Shown here: positions 7,419-17,766 of the stretch, piece after piece
How the letters are laid out: every line of letters starts with the position of its first letter
How positions within the stretch are numbered: the first letter of the stretch is position 1
NCBI RefSeq assembly: GCF_003049085.1
Contig: NZ_PIQX01000001.1
Location: 1-64,000, forward strand
Source: Campylobacter concisus
GTDB taxonomy: Bacteria; Campylobacterota; Campylobacteria; Campylobacterales; Campylobacteraceae
Direction: 5' to 3'
DNA length: 64,000 bases
Program-made: the position numbers and the translations under genes
The notes under the pieces: generated by a model
The model's input: only the letters and a program-made list of their open reading frames with translations
Databases searched by the model: none
Told to the model about the DNA's origin: nothing

Positions 7419-7987
7419 TGTTTTGTGCGTTTTGCAAGAGCTTTACGCTAAATACGTTTTGTAAAATTTGCTCACAAATTTTAAGCGAGCCAAGCCCGAT
7501 AGTAAGAGAACTAGAGGGCTTTAAAATTTATAGCTTTTACGGCTACTCTGAAATAAAAGAACTCATCCACTCCAAGCACCAAATGCACGGATATTTTATA
7601 TATAAAAACTTAGCTAAATTTGCATTTAATCAATTTGCTAAAAGCTTTAGCTTACTGGAGAAAGTCTATGCTCTGCCGATAGATGATAGAGTGCATTACG
7701 GCTATTCGCATACGGCTATTTTGGCAAATGCACTAAGGGCTAAAAATCTAAAGCCCATATTTCACGCACTGCAGGCAACCAGCAATATTAGCTATAGTGG
7801 CAAGGATTTGCAATTTAGACAAAATAACCCAAGAAATTTTAAAATCCTAAAAAAGATCACTGCGCCAGTTATTTTGGTAGATGATATCGTAACCACTGGC
7901 ACAACGATACTTGAGGCTAAAAACACTCTAGAAAAAGCTGGCGTAAAAGTACTTTTTGCTCTAGTTTTGGCTGACGCTAAATATTAG
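7418..7987 (+). CDS. ComF family phosphoribosyltransferase-like protein
   Basis: A 189-residue protein of the ComF/GntX type. The N-terminal zinc ribbon is seen as CAFC (Cys3, Cys6) and CKIC. The C-terminal domain has the type I phosphoribosyltransferase PRPP-binding loop VILVDDIVTTGTT, with the two acidic residues DD. In naturally competent bacteria ComF is a cytoplasmic protein needed for DNA uptake or processing of incoming single strands; campylobacters are naturally transformable, which fits. The domain is somewhat shorter than the 230 residues common in other groups. It is the last gene of the plus-strand run and converges with yggS. Confidence 0.82.
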   Translation: MFCAFCKSFTLNTFCKICSQILSEPSPIVRELEGFKIYSFYGYSEIKELIHSKHQMHGYFIYKNLAKFAFNQFAKSFSLLEKVYALPIDDRVHYGYSHTAILANALRAKNLKPIFHALQATSNISYSGKDLQFRQNNPRNFKILKKITAPVILVDDIVTTGTTILEAKNTLEKAGVKVLFALVLADAKY

Positions 7988-8070
7988 ATTTTTAATTTTT
8001 TGCTCAAGCCTTTTTAGTAAAAATTTATCAACCTCCAGCAGCAGAGGCAAATCAGGTAAAAGCGATAAAA

Positions 8071-8709
8071 TTACAAATAAAGCATTGTTCCAAGGCGAAT
8101 CATATTTGAGCCACATTTTATCGCTAGCTCGAAGTCACTACTCATGCCCATCGAGCAGATAGTTGCACCTTTTGGCTTTAGGCTCTCATAAATTTTATAA
8201 GTTAGTTCAAAGCTCTTTTGAATCTCTTTTGGCTCATCCACATGCGCTCCAATACTCATCACGCCTTTTAGATTGATATTTTTGCACTCGCTTTGGATAC
8301 GCTCATAAATTTCTGCCGCATTTGCTACGCTTACACCTTGCTTTGTATCCTCATCAGCCGAGTTTATCTGAAGCAAGGTATCAAGCTTGTAGCTGAGTCT
8401 TTTATCGACCTCTATGGCTCTTTCAAAGCTATCGCAACTTTGCCAAAGTGTGGGTTTTAGGCTTATCATTTGATTTATTTTGTTATTTTGCAATCGGCCG
8501 ATCATATGCCATTTTATATCAGCAAAATTTTGCAGTTCTAGCTTTTTTTTGGCTAACTCTTGGACTCTATTTTCACCAAAATTTCTTTGCCCTTGTGCGT
8601 AAAGCTCTCTTACTTCAGCGCTTGTGACATTTTTACTAACGGCGATTAGTGTCACATCTTTGCTTAAATTTTCTATCTTTTCTAACAGCTCTTTTAAAAC
8701 TATCATCAT
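8071..8709 (-). CDS. yggS: PLP-binding YggS family protein (pyridoxal phosphate homeostasis)
   Basis: A 212-residue alanine-racemase-fold protein that holds pyridoxal phosphate and buffers vitamin B6 and amino/keto acid pools; it has no known enzyme activity. The PLP lysine is in the LIAVSKN strand near residue 26, followed by FGENRVQEL and WHMIGRLQNNK, both hallmark segments, and the phosphate-binding SMGMSSDFELAI near the C-terminus. Length is slightly shorter than the 220-235 usual. It starts in an ATGA overlap with the rseP stop, so the pair is translationally coupled. Confidence 0.92.
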   Translation of the reverse strand: MMIVLKELLEKIENLSKDVTLIAVSKNVTSAEVRELYAQGQRNFGENRVQELAKKKLELQNFADIKWHMIGRLQNNKINQMISLKPTLWQSCDSFERAIEVDKRLSYKLDTLLQINSADEDTKQGVSVANAAEIYERIQSECKNINLKGVMSIGAHVDEPKEIQKSFELTYKIYESLKPKGATICSMGMSSDFELAIKCGSNMIRLGTMLYL

Positions 8710-9815
8710 AAACCTCCGCTTAATCTCATAATATCATTAAAGGTTGCAAGCATCATTATACCAAGCAGTAGCGCCCAGCCGCAGTAAGTAAGCGTTGTAA
8801 GTACTCGCTCATTTACCTCGCGTCTAAAAATTAGCTCATATAGGTTAAAAAGTATGTGCCCGCCATCAAGTGCAGGGATTGGGAATAAATTTAAAACGCC
8901 TAAATTTACTGAGATTAAAGCGACGATCGTCAAAAGTACGCCAAGACTTATTTTTGCGGCTTTTGAAGTGACATCAGCGATCTGTACGATGCCACCGACC
9001 TCTTTTAGCGGCACAGCTCCACTTACTAGTTTGGTAAAGCTTTTAAAGATTAGTTTTGATGCCTCGATCGTCTCACTAAAGGCAAAATTTATGCCTGCAA
9101 GACCAGTGTGGTAAATTTTTATCACTTCGCCATTTGGAGAGATCCCGATTAATGGGCGCTGTACCTTTTCATTAAATAGATTTATCGTCTCGCCTATCTT
9201 TGGTGTTAAATTTATAGTCATTTGCGAGCCGTTGCGATCTATCAAAATGGTGCTTGGCTCAAGCTTTACATTTTTACTGATCTCGTCCCACTCACTTATT
9301 TTTACTCCATTTATTGCTAAAATTTTATCATTTTTAGCTAGTCCAGCGCTCGCAGCTGCCGAGCCTTCAGCTATGTGTCCAACGCTTGGCGCAAGTCTCT
9401 CAACACCGATAAATCCAAGCAAAATGTAGATAAAAAAGGCCAAGATAAAGTTAAAAAATGGTCCTGCAAAAAGGATATAAATTCGCTTTAGTGGGCTTAG
9501 CACGTTGTAGCTATCACGGTCGTAGTTTTTGGCCTTTGGGTCGGTGTCGTCTTGACCTTTTAGCTGCACGTATCCACCAAGTGGGATCGCGCTTAGGCAG
9601 TAGTCGGTGCCGCCAACGTTTTTGGTGTAAATTTTCTCGCCAAAGCCGATGCTAAAGGTGTTTATCTTTACGCCAAGCGTTCTTGCTACCAAAAAGTGGC
9701 CAAGCTCGTGAAAAAATATGAGAAAACTTATGGCTAAAACAGTCACTAAAAAATAAAACGAATACGCATAAAGCCCAAGGCAAAGTAGGGCTAGCGTGAA
9801 GAGAATACCTTTCAA
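8706..9815 (-). CDS. rseP: Site-2 intramembrane zinc metalloprotease RseP
   Basis: A 369-residue inner-membrane protease of the RseP/S2P family that cleaves membrane-embedded regulators and leftover signal peptides. The zinc motif HELGH is at residues 36-40 in the first helix, a PDZ domain with GLAKNDKILAINGVKI lies near residues 150-190, and the second active-site motif NLFPIPALDGGH is near residue 315. Length fits the single-PDZ form of this family. The start is TTG at 9815 with AAAAAGG upstream; no ATG lies nearby that would keep helix 1 whole. No anti-sigma factor target lies nearby, so the substrate is unknown. Confidence 0.93.
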   Translation of the reverse strand: MKGILFTLALLCLGLYAYSFYFLVTVLAISFLIFFHELGHFLVARTLGVKINTFSIGFGEKIYTKNVGGTDYCLSAIPLGGYVQLKGQDDTDPKAKNYDRDSYNVLSPLKRIYILFAGPFFNFILAFFIYILLGFIGVERLAPSVGHIAEGSAAASAGLAKNDKILAINGVKISEWDEISKNVKLEPSTILIDRNGSQMTINLTPKIGETINLFNEKVQRPLIGISPNGEVIKIYHTGLAGINFAFSETIEASKLIFKSFTKLVSGAVPLKEVGGIVQIADVTSKAAKISLGVLLTIVALISVNLGVLNLFPIPALDGGHILFNLYELIFRREVNERVLTTLTYCGWALLLGIMMLATFNDIMRLSGGL

Positions 9816-9889
9816 AACTTACCTTTTTTTGAAAAATTGATGAGATTTTAGCCAAAATTTATAAATTTACTCTCAAACGGCATTAAGTT

Positions 9890-9919
9890 AAAAATTTCTT
9901 TTAGCTAGGAGAAATTTTT
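9890..9919 (-). terminator. Stem-loop after pgsA
   Basis: AAAAATTTCT (9890-9899) pairs perfectly with AGAAATTTTT (9910-9919) around a 10-base loop. It lies between the pgsA stop and the rseP start, both on the minus strand, and so would end the murJ-to-pgsA transcript. The stem is A/T-rich, so the strength is uncertain. Confidence 0.5.
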
Positions 9920-10011
9920 TACTTGATTTTACTTATTTTGAAAATGAAGATTTGATTATTTATATAAATTTTTGCAAGTAAAAACTTTGGGTCTTACGAG
10001 CGAAAGAAATT

Positions 10012-10557
10012 TTAGCTCTTTTTCATCGCCTTTATATAGGCAAAGATATACTCAAATCCAGAATAAAGTGTAAGCGCAACAGCTATCCATAGCAAAAGTC
10101 CTCCGCCAGGCCAGCTCATCAGTAAAAATCCAACCGCAAACATCTGCGAGACTGTTTTTACCTTGCCAGCCATTGATGCAGCGACTTCGACACCGTCACT
10201 TGCCATCACGACACGAAAGCCAGTTATAAAAAATTCCCTCACCAAGATGAGATAAACAGCCCAAGCGCTCGCTCTGCCAAGCATCATGAGACCTAAAAAT
10301 GCAGCAAGAATTAGCATCTTGTCTGCTAACGGATCAAGGATCGCTCCAAGTTTGGTTTTTTGATCCCAGCTTCTGGCGATGTAGCCGTCAAAAAAGTCAG
10401 TCACAGAGGCGATCACAAAAATAAGAGCTGCGAAGTAGTTTATCCAACTTATGTGAATTTGTGTAAAAATTTCTGGCGCATTTACGAGCATAAAAAACAT
10501 AAGCGGAGCCAGAAGTATCCTAAAAAATGCCAATGCGTTTGGTAAATTTAAACTCAC
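10012..10557 (-). CDS. pgsA: CDP-diacylglycerol--glycerol-3-phosphate 3-phosphatidyltransferase
   Basis: A 181-residue membrane enzyme that makes phosphatidylglycerol phosphate, the first step to phosphatidylglycerol and cardiolipin. The CDP-alcohol phosphotransferase signature D-x2-DG-x2-AR-x8-G-x3-D-x3-D is complete, from DFFDGYIAR to ILDPLADK at about residues 53-77. Several membrane helices flank it. The start is GTG 10557 with AAAGG 7 bases upstream. It lies 33 bases downstream of the SDR gene on the same strand, and probably ends that operon. Confidence 0.93.
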   Translation of the reverse strand: MSLNLPNALAFFRILLAPLMFFMLVNAPEIFTQIHISWINYFAALIFVIASVTDFFDGYIARSWDQKTKLGAILDPLADKMLILAAFLGLMMLGRASAWAVYLILVREFFITGFRVVMASDGVEVAASMAGKVKTVSQMFAVGFLLMSWPGGGLLLWIAVALTLYSGFEYIFAYIKAMKKS

Positions 10558-10590
10558 AAATATGCCTTTATGCTTAAAATTTCAATCTTC

Positions 10591-11379
10591 TCATTTAAAA
10601 GTCGTGCCACCATCTATTATGAATGTATGTCCAGTCACCCAGCTAGCCTTAGATGAGCACAAAAATAGACATGCTCCGGCTAGATCAGTCGGCTGTCCCA
10701 TGCGGTTTAGTGGGCTAAGCTTTGCTGTCATATCACGCACCTCTTCGTAGTTGGTAAAGGCTCTTAGTGCGTCTGTTTCGATAGGGCCGCCACTTACGAC
10801 ATTTACGCGGATATTTTTCTCGCCAAGCTCAGTCGCAGCGTATCTTGCCATGGCTTCAACGGCTGCTTTTGCTGTGCCGTGACCTGCGTAGTTTTCGATA
10901 TAGACTAAATTTCCAGTTGATGATAGGCTGATGATGCTGCCGCCACCCACTTTTTCCATGCGTTTAGCAGCTTCTTGAGTGCCTACAACAAAGGCATTTA
11001 CGGTTGCTGTGAAGATATTGTTTATGCCTCTTGGTTTTAGCTTCATAAATTTAGTGTATCCACCAGCTACTGCGCGACCTGAGATGATAGCATTTGAGAT
11101 GAAAAAATCAATCCTATCAAAATCCTCGTCTATCTTTAAAAATAGCTCTTTGTAAGTCTCTGGTTCGAGAATATTTAGCGCGTAAGCTCTGGCTTTTATC
11201 TTATAAGTAGCCTCAAGTTCTTTTGCCTGCTCTTTTGCAAGCTCTTCGTTTGAGTTATAGGTAAATGCTATATTTACACCAGCTTTTGCAAATTCTTCGA
11301 CTATGGCTCTGCCGATGCCTCTAGTGCCGCCACTGATGACTAGTGTTTTACCTTTAAATTCGTTTAGTGTGTCCTTCAT
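10591..11379 (-). CDS. FabL-like enoyl-ACP reductase / short-chain dehydrogenase
   Basis: A 262-residue SDR. The NAD(P) motif is GGTRGIG at residues 17-23. The active site reads Tyr164-x6-Lys171 rather than the ordinary Tyr-x3-Lys. The Y-x6-K spacing is diagnostic of enoyl-ACP reductases, and the surrounding VYIENYAGHGTAKAA closely resembles Bacillus subtilis FabL (SSLGSIRYLENY-type), as does the VNVVSGGPIETDAL segment that follows. It probably reduces the double bond in the last step of fatty-acid elongation, possibly alongside a FabI coded elsewhere. The first base of its ATG overlaps the dapA stop (TAATG). C. jejuni has an orthologous oxidoreductase next to dapA (Cj0807, from memory). Confidence 0.82.
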   Translation of the reverse strand: MKDTLNEFKGKTLVISGGTRGIGRAIVEEFAKAGVNIAFTYNSNEELAKEQAKELEATYKIKARAYALNILEPETYKELFLKIDEDFDRIDFFISNAIISGRAVAGGYTKFMKLKPRGINNIFTATVNAFVVGTQEAAKRMEKVGGGSIISLSSTGNLVYIENYAGHGTAKAAVEAMARYAATELGEKNIRVNVVSGGPIETDALRAFTNYEEVRDMTAKLSPLNRMGQPTDLAGACLFLCSSKASWVTGHTFIIDGGTTFK

Positions 11380-12272
11380 TAAAATCCCTTTATTTCGTAA
11401 TTTTTAATAACTTCTTCTATCTTTTTAAAATTTTCTTTACTTGGTTTGCAAAGCGGTAAGCGATACTCTAAAGAGTCGATGAGTCCAGCTAGATACATCG
11501 CTGCTTTGATCGGTATCGGATTGCTTTCGCAAAAGAGTGTTTTATTTATCGTGTATAGATTATCGTTTATTAGTTTTGCTTTTTTGTACTCTTCGTTCAT
11601 TGCAAGGTGCGTAAGCTCTGAAATTTGATCTGGTAAGAGGTTTGCAGTAACTGAGATAACGCCTTTGCCGCCATTTGATATGATAGGATAGTTGATCGCA
11701 TCTTCACCGCTGATGACTACTAAATTTGGCTCGTGAGCCAGTAGATCGACGCATCTATCGATGCTGCCTGTTGCTTCTTTGATACCGTAGATATTTTTAC
11801 ACTCTTTAAAGAGTCTAAAAACAGTCGCTGGCAAGATATCCACGCCAACTCTGCCAGGAACATTGTAAAGAAGCACAGGGATTTCAATGCTATTTGCAAT
11901 GGCTTTGTAATGCTCATAAAGCCCTTCTTGTGTTGGTTTGTTGTAATAAGGTGCAACAGAGAGGATGCCATCAGCACCATGAGCTTGGGCAAATTTAGCG
12001 ATACCAATAGCCTCGTGAGTCGCGTTGCTGCCAGCTCCAGCTAGTACTTTTACATTTGTGCCTTTACACGCATCTACGGCTATTTCGATACAAATTCTAT
12101 GCTCATCATGCGTTAGTGTTGCACTCTCACCAGTAGTTCCAACTGGCACAACGACATCTATGCCGTGTTTTATCTGTCTTTTTATTAGTTTTTCAAAACT
12201 GACTTCATCTACTTTTTGATTTTTAAATGGCGTAATGAGTGCGGTCATCGCACCTTGAAGCGAATTTTCCAC
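11379..12272 (-). CDS. dapA: 4-hydroxy-tetrahydrodipicolinate synthase
   Basis: A 297-residue TIM-barrel lyase that condenses pyruvate with aspartate semialdehyde, the first committed step to lysine and meso-diaminopimelate for peptidoglycan. Expected motifs are present: GTTGESATL near residues 43-51, the catalytic Tyr in LLYNVPGR, and the Schiff-base lysine in YGIKEATGS. Length is normal. The start is GTG 12272 with AAAAAGGA upstream; it lies 2 bases after the M16 peptidase stop and one base overlaps the SDR start, so all three are co-translated. Confidence 0.96.
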   Translation of the reverse strand: MENSLQGAMTALITPFKNQKVDEVSFEKLIKRQIKHGIDVVVPVGTTGESATLTHDEHRICIEIAVDACKGTNVKVLAGAGSNATHEAIGIAKFAQAHGADGILSVAPYYNKPTQEGLYEHYKAIANSIEIPVLLYNVPGRVGVDILPATVFRLFKECKNIYGIKEATGSIDRCVDLLAHEPNLVVISGEDAINYPIISNGGKGVISVTANLLPDQISELTHLAMNEEYKKAKLINDNLYTINKTLFCESNPIPIKAAMYLAGLIDSLEYRLPLCKPSKENFKKIEEVIKNYEIKGF

Positions 12273-12274
12273 GT

Positions 12275-13516
12275 TTATTCCTTTTTTAATATTATTGTTG
12301 TGCTGGTTTTTTCATTAAAATATCTATTTGCTATCTCTTTTAAAAGCTTGGCATCTATCTTATCGATATTTTTTTCAAGCTCGTAAAGTGGCTTTATGTC
12401 GCCTCTAGCAAGGTATGAGCCATATAAATTTGCAACCTTGCTTGCACTCTCAAATGAGTAAATAAAATCAGTTTTTATCAAATTCTTAACTCTTAAAACA
12501 TCATCTTTATCGATTGGCTTATTTTTTAAATCATCTATGATCTTTAAAATTTCAGCCTCAACCACGTTTGCTTCGACATCTGGGTTGCAAACTGCTAAAA
12601 ATATAAATAAATTTTCATCAACACAGCTCATGTTGTAAGCATAAATTTGATTTACAAGCATGAGCTCATCGACTAGGCGCTGCTGTAAGATAGAGCTTTT
12701 GCCAGTGGTTAAATATTCGCTTATCGCATTTAGCCCCACTTGATCAGCGTGTCTGAAGTCTGGGATCTTATAAGCGATAGCTAGCATTTGTGTTTGGCTA
12801 TCTTTATAGATGATAGCTCTTTTTGCGCCGTCTTGCTCAGGCTCTTTGCAGTGTAGTTTTGGTATAGCTCTTTTGTTTTTTATGCTGCTAAAGTTTTTTT
12901 TAGCTAGCTTAAATGCCTCATCCTTGCCGATGTCGCCACTTATCATTAAAATGGCATTTTTGGGCTGATAAAAAGTGGCATGAAATTCTTTTATGTCGGA
13001 GATATTCCAGTTTTCGATATCTTTTATAAAGCCTATCGGAGTCCAGTGATATGGGTGGTAGATAAATGCGTGGTTGTAGAGCCTAAAGTAGAGGTATCCC
13101 ATAGGGTTGTTGTCTGTTCGCCATCTGCGCTCTTCATGCACCACGTCTCGCTCTGGCTGAAATTCTTTGTCTTTCAGGCTTAAATTTTTCATAAGCTCAG
13201 CAAAAAGACCAAGCGTTTTGTCTAAATTTTCATTTGAGGCTTTTATGAAGTAGTGAGTGTAGTCAAAGCCTGTACTTGCGTTATTTACGCCACCAAAGCC
13301 TTTTACTATTTCGTCAAATTCACCAGCTCGTAAATTTTTGGTTGATTTGAAATTTAGATGCTCTAACATGTGAGCGATGCCGCTTTTGCCCATCACTTCG
13401 TTTCTTGATCCAACTTTATAAAAGACATCGACGCTTATCACTTTTGAGCCCGGATTTACTGGTACGTGATAAATTTCTAGTCCGTTTTCTAGTTTTGCTT
13501 TATTAAATTTTATCAA
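12275..13516 (-). CDS. M16 family zinc metallopeptidase
   Basis: A 413-residue pitrilysin-type peptidase. The inverted zinc motif HxxEH is present as His49-Met-Leu-Glu52-His53 ([10 protein letters not shown]), and the third zinc ligand region is in [14 protein letters not shown] near residue 128. It has the two M16 repeat domains (the second, without metal motif, starts near residue 220), so it is an active-type single chain, about the usual 410-430 residues. The start is TTG 13516 with AAAAGG 7 bases upstream. C. jejuni has the same gene between pyrD and dapA. The physiological substrate is unknown; no signal peptide is seen, so it is likely cytoplasmic. Confidence 0.88.
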   Translation of the reverse strand: MIKFNKAKLENGLEIYHVPVNPGSKVISVDVFYKVGSRNEVMGKSGIAHMLEHLNFKSTKNLRAGEFDEIVKGFGGVNNASTGFDYTHYFIKASNENLDKTLGLFAELMKNLSLKDKEFQPERDVVHEERRWRTDNNPMGYLYFRLYNHAFIYHPYHWTPIGFIKDIENWNISDIKEFHATFYQPKNAILMISGDIGKDEAFKLAKKNFSSIKNKRAIPKLHCKEPEQDGAKRAIIYKDSQTQMLAIAYKIPDFRHADQVGLNAISEYLTTGKSSILQQRLVDELMLVNQIYAYNMSCVDENLFIFLAVCNPDVEANVVEAEILKIIDDLKNKPIDKDDVLRVKNLIKTDFIYSFESASKVANLYGSYLARGDIKPLYELEKNIDKIDAKLLKEIANRYFNEKTSTTIILKKE

Positions 13517-13527
13517 TCTTTTGCCTT

Positions 13528-14601
13528 TTATTTTTTAACATCTATGCCGACCGCTTCGCTAATAGAGGCAAAGCCATCTCTTTTTAAAAGTTCTAAAATT
13601 TCTAAATTTATATCTCTTGCGATCATTGGCCCTTTAAAGATAAAGCTTGTAAAAATTTGCACTAAATTTGCTCCCATTTTTATGCGCTCATATGCCTCTG
13701 CACCACTATCTATGCCGCCGCATGCGATAAGTGTCGTCTTACCATAAAGCTCGTCTGCAACGGCTTTAAAGATCTCTTTTGACTTTTTAGCGATCACCTT
13801 ACCACTTAGTCCGCCAAAATCCTTTAAATTTGATGAGTGAGAGAGCGAGTAATCAACGCTTGTATTTGAAACAAGCACGCCACTAGCACCGTTTTCTACC
13901 GCACAGCTGCAAAGCTTGATCGCATCTTCGTGACTCATATCAGGAGCGATTTTAAAGATGATTGGTTTTTTAGTAAGTGGCAAAATGACGCTAAAAAGCT
14001 CTTTTATAAAGCTCTCATCTTGCAATGCTCTTAAATTTGGCGTGTTTGGCGATGAGACATTTATGACAAAGGTGTCGCAAATTTCGATAAATTCTCTTAC
14101 TAAAATTTCATAGTCTTTTATTGCATCTTCGTTTGGTGTGACCTTGTTTTTACCGATATTTGCCCAGATAGGTAAAGTATAAGGATAAAGTTTTTTGACT
14201 CTATTTTTAATAGCCTCGCAACCATCGTTGTTAAAGCCCATCGCATTTTGGATGCTCTCTTCGTCTACGAGCCTAAAAAGCCTTGGTTTGTCGTTGCCAG
14301 GTTGAGGTTTTGGAGTAAATGTGCCAAATTCTAAATACCCAAATCCAAGAGCTGTGAGAGCTTCAAACATTGTGGCATTTTTATCAAAGCCACCAGCTAT
14401 GCCAACTGGATTGTGATAAGTGCTTGAGAATAAATTTTGTTTTAGCGCATTGTCATCGACCACGCACTTATTTGCTACAAAGCTTAATGATCCTGGAAAA
14501 ATTTTATTTGCTCCGATCATTGCAAGTTCTGCGATTTTATGGGCAGTTTCAGGATCGAATTTAAAAAATATAGATTTTAAAGTTTCGTAGTTTAAGCTCA
14601 T
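13528..14601 (-). CDS. pyrD: Dihydroorotate dehydrogenase (quinone), class 2
   Basis: A 357-residue membrane-associated flavoenzyme that oxidises dihydroorotate to orotate and passes electrons to quinone, in pyrimidine synthesis. The class 2 features are an N-terminal amphipathic helix, the FMN-binding NPVGIAGGFDKNA segment, the GFGYLEFGTFTPKPQPGN motif, the catalytic serine in NVSSPNTPNLR, and the phosphate-binding ACGGIDSGAEAYERI end. The start is ATG 14601, with AGAGG 6 bases upstream; an ATG at 14646 would add 15 residues with no site. It lies 53 bases after msbA. Confidence 0.95.
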   Translation of the reverse strand: MSLNYETLKSIFFKFDPETAHKIAELAMIGANKIFPGSLSFVANKCVVDDNALKQNLFSSTYHNPVGIAGGFDKNATMFEALTALGFGYLEFGTFTPKPQPGNDKPRLFRLVDEESIQNAMGFNNDGCEAIKNRVKKLYPYTLPIWANIGKNKVTPNEDAIKDYEILVREFIEICDTFVINVSSPNTPNLRALQDESFIKELFSVILPLTKKPIIFKIAPDMSHEDAIKLCSCAVENGASGVLVSNTSVDYSLSHSSNLKDFGGLSGKVIAKKSKEIFKAVADELYGKTTLIACGGIDSGAEAYERIKMGANLVQIFTSFIFKGPMIARDINLEILELLKRDGFASISEAVGIDVKK

Positions 14602-14654
14602 TTTAACCTCTTTAAAATGCCTAAAAATTTGTGCAAATCTTAGCAAAAATCGCC

Positions 14655-16379
14655 TTAAACTAAGGCTTTGCCTTTAAGTTTTGCATAAATTTCATTTCTC
14701 TTGCTAAGCTCTTCATCGCTTCCAATATCAACTATCTTTCCACCACTTAAAACCGCGATCTTATCAGCACTCTCAACCGTGCTTAGACGGTGAGCGATGA
14801 CAAAGATGATTTTCTTGCTTCTTAGATTGTTTATAGCCTTTGTGATCTCTTTTTCACTCTCGTTATCAAGCGCTGAAGTGGCTTCGTCAAAGATAAGAAT
14901 TTGTGGGTTTTGATAAAGCGCTCTTGCTATTGCTATGCGTTGTCTTTGACCGCCTGAAAGGTTTGTGCCAAATTCATTTAAGATAGAGTGGATACCATCA
15001 TCTAGTTTGCTCACAAACTCATAGGCATTTGCCATTTTTAGTGCATTTATCACGGCTTCTTCGTCAAATTCTCTGCCGTAAGCCACGTTTTTAGCGATTG
15101 TATCGTTAAAGATATAGACACGCTGTGTGACAAGACCGATGTTTTGGCGAAGTGAGTGGATTTTGATATCTTTTAAATTTGTCTCATTTATTAAAATTTC
15201 TCCGCTATTTACGTCGTAAAATCTCATAAGTAGATTCATGAGCGATGTTTTTCCGCCACCACTTGAGCCAACAAGGGCTATAAATTCTGACTTATTTGCC
15301 TCTAAATTTATCCCTCTTAAAACTTCTTTTTCACCGTAGTTTAGACATACGTTGTTAAATTTGATAAGTTTTATCTCTTCGCTTATCTCTTTTTCGCCAT
15401 CTTTTATCTCGCTTACTTTATCCATCAAGAAAAAGGTTCTCTCGCTTGCGGCGATCGCATCTTGCATCTTGTTATAAATATTTACTATGCGTTTTAGCGG
15501 AGTATAGAGCATAAAAAGTGCAGTTAAAAACGAAAAGAAAGCACCCATGTTTATGTTGCCATCGATGACATCTTTGCCACCCACGATGATAACGGCTGCA
15601 ACTCCGATAGAGCCTATCGTCTCCATTAGCGGACTTACTAGTTGCTCAATTTTTACGGTTTTGAGATTTAGTTTAAAAAATTTATTATTTTCATCAACAA
15701 AGCGTGAATGCTCGTATTTTTGGGCATTGTTTGCCTTTATTATCTCGATATTTGTAAAAATTTCACTCAAAGCTGAAGTGATATCGGATGTCTTTTCTTG
15801 CGACTGCTTTGAAATTTTTTTCATCTTTTTTGCAAGACGAGAAATCGGATAAATCGCTATTGGCATAACTACAAGTGCAAAAAATGCTAGCTTTGGGCTT
15901 TGATATATGACTACACAAAGTAGGCCAATGATCGTTATAAATTCCCTTGCAAATTCAGGTATCATACTCGAAACTATCGATCTTATGCGGTCGATGTCGT
16001 TTGTGGTTCTACTTATTAGCTCGCCTGTTCGAAAATCATTAAAAAATTTCATATCCAAAGTTAGTAAATTTTCGACCATCTTCTCACGAAATCTTCTAAT
16101 TGTATCTTGCCCGATATATGCCGTAAAATAGGCCTGCATAAAAGTTCCAACATTTTTTAACACATAAATAGCAATGATCGCACATGGTAACAAATAAAGC
16201 AGTGTTTCGTTTTTTTCAACGAAAATTTTATTAAGTACAGGCTCCACTAGATACGCACTGACTGCTGTTCCGCCACTTGCGAGAGCCATGCTGATGAAGG
16301 CTAGGATAAAGTATGGAATGTAGTCTTTAAAATATGGACCAAAGCGTTTTAGCACATCTTTTAAGCCAAAGTTATTCAT
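14655..16379 (-). CDS. msbA: Lipid A / lipid flippase ABC transporter MsbA
   Basis: A 574-residue homodimeric ABC exporter, with six membrane helices (residues 1-310) fused to an ATPase domain. The ATPase motifs are complete: Walker [10 protein letters not shown], signature LSGGQRQR, Walker [13 protein letters not shown] and the switch His in VIAHRLST. It flips lipooligosaccharide core-lipid A across the inner membrane; glycan-linked lipids are an alternative substrate in epsilonproteobacteria (PglK-like). The start is ATG 16379, 8 bases inside the cysS end, with GGGAGA upstream. Confidence 0.88.
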   Translation of the reverse strand: MNNFGLKDVLKRFGPYFKDYIPYFILAFISMALASGGTAVSAYLVEPVLNKIFVEKNETLLYLLPCAIIAIYVLKNVGTFMQAYFTAYIGQDTIRRFREKMVENLLTLDMKFFNDFRTGELISRTTNDIDRIRSIVSSMIPEFAREFITIIGLLCVVIYQSPKLAFFALVVMPIAIYPISRLAKKMKKISKQSQEKTSDITSALSEIFTNIEIIKANNAQKYEHSRFVDENNKFFKLNLKTVKIEQLVSPLMETIGSIGVAAVIIVGGKDVIDGNINMGAFFSFLTALFMLYTPLKRIVNIYNKMQDAIAASERTFFLMDKVSEIKDGEKEISEEIKLIKFNNVCLNYGEKEVLRGINLEANKSEFIALVGSSGGGKTSLMNLLMRFYDVNSGEILINETNLKDIKIHSLRQNIGLVTQRVYIFNDTIAKNVAYGREFDEEAVINALKMANAYEFVSKLDDGIHSILNEFGTNLSGGQRQRIAIARALYQNPQILIFDEATSALDNESEKEITKAINNLRSKKIIFVIAHRLSTVESADKIAVLSGGKIVDIGSDEELSKRNEIYAKLKGKALV

Positions 16380-17766
16380 TATTTTTCTCCCAAACTGCGC
16401 CATTTGGCGTATCCATGATAGAGATATTTAGGCTGGAAAGCTCATCTCTTATCTCATCAGCTCTTGCAAAATTTTTCTCTTTTTTAGCTACCGCGCGCTC
16501 ATCAAGTAGTCTTTTTATCTGCTCTTTTTGCTCGTCGCTTACACCAAACTGAAAATACTCAACATAATTTGTGCTAGCAATGCCTAAAATTTCGCCCATC
16601 AGCTCTAGAGTTGCCACTACTTCGGCCTTATATGCTTTATCTTTTGGGTTATTATCAAGTCTTTCATTTGCCGTTTTTACAAACTCATCAACGCTTGCAA
16701 GTGCTTTTGAAGCATTTAGATCGTCGCTTAGTGCTTCAAGTAGCTCATTTTTAAAGCTCTCATTTGCTGTCCCTGCTTGCACACCGTCAACTCTTTTTTT
16801 AAGGCGATAAATTTTATCAAGTCTCTTTTTTGAAGCCACTAAATCTTCATCTGAATAATTAAAATGAGCCCTGTAATGGCTTGTAAGTAGATAAAATCTA
16901 AGCACTTCACCATGAACGTTTTTTAGGGCGTCCTTTACGAAAAAGCTGTTATTTAGGCTCTTGCTCATCTTTTCGTTATTTACTTTTATAAAGCCATTGT
17001 GCATCCAGTATTTGCTCAAATTTTTATGATAAGCGCATCTGCACTGGCTTGCTTCATTTTCGTGGTGCGGAAAGAGTAGGTCGATGCCTCCAGCGTGGAT
17101 ATCGATCTCAAATTTATCATTTTCTTTGTCGCTTAAAAACTCCCTTATCATCGCCACGCACTCGGTGTGCCAGCCAGGGCGACCCTTGCCAAATGGGCTT
17201 TCATACCATTTTTCATCAAATTTCCAAAGCACGAAGTCTTTTTCATCTCTTTTCTCGCCAAAACTTGCCACGCGCGCGATTAGATCAGTGTTATTGTCCT
17301 TGCCGCTAATGCTAAAATAGCCACTATCCTTGCTCGTATCAAAGTAAATTCCATCGCTCGTCTTATACGCCACACCTCTATCCATAAGCACTTTGATGTA
17401 GCTAATGATCGCCTCCAAACACTGCGTAGCCTTTGGCTTAAAGTCTGGATCAAGCACGTTTAAAGCGTTCATATCGCTCTCATAATGCGCTATATATTTG
17501 TTTGTGATCTCCTCTAGGCTTTGGCCAGTTTGCGCCATTTTATTTAAAATTTTATCGTCGATATCGGTGTAGTTTCTTGCAAATTTGACCTTGTAGCCAA
17601 GCGCTTTTAAGACCCTTCTTAAAAGATCAAAGCTAACGGCTGATTTTGCATGTCCCAAATGCGCATCGTCATAGACCGTTGGTCCGCACAGATAGATGCT
17701 AACTTCACCATCTTTAATAGGGCTAAACTCAACCTTTTCTCTTTTGGAAGTATCAAAAATTCGCAT
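16372..17766 (-). CDS. cysS: Cysteinyl-tRNA synthetase
   Basis: A 464-residue class I tRNA synthetase that charges tRNA-Cys. Zinc ligand Cys28 lies in [11 protein letters not shown], the HIGH box is HLGHAKS, other zinc ligands are in WHTECVAM and HHENEASQ, and the KMSKS box is complete in [10 protein letters not shown]. The C-terminal helical domain ends with [14 protein letters not shown], typical for bacterial CysS. It overlaps murJ at its start and msbA at its end. Confidence 0.97.
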   Translation of the reverse strand: MRIFDTSKREKVEFSPIKDGEVSIYLCGPTVYDDAHLGHAKSAVSFDLLRRVLKALGYKVKFARNYTDIDDKILNKMAQTGQSLEEITNKYIAHYESDMNALNVLDPDFKPKATQCLEAIISYIKVLMDRGVAYKTSDGIYFDTSKDSGYFSISGKDNNTDLIARVASFGEKRDEKDFVLWKFDEKWYESPFGKGRPGWHTECVAMIREFLSDKENDKFEIDIHAGGIDLLFPHHENEASQCRCAYHKNLSKYWMHNGFIKVNNEKMSKSLNNSFFVKDALKNVHGEVLRFYLLTSHYRAHFNYSDEDLVASKKRLDKIYRLKKRVDGVQAGTANESFKNELLEALSDDLNASKALASVDEFVKTANERLDNNPKDKAYKAEVVATLELMGEILGIASTNYVEYFQFGVSDEQKEQIKRLLDERAVAKKEKNFARADEIRDELSSLNISIMDTPNGAVWEKNNE

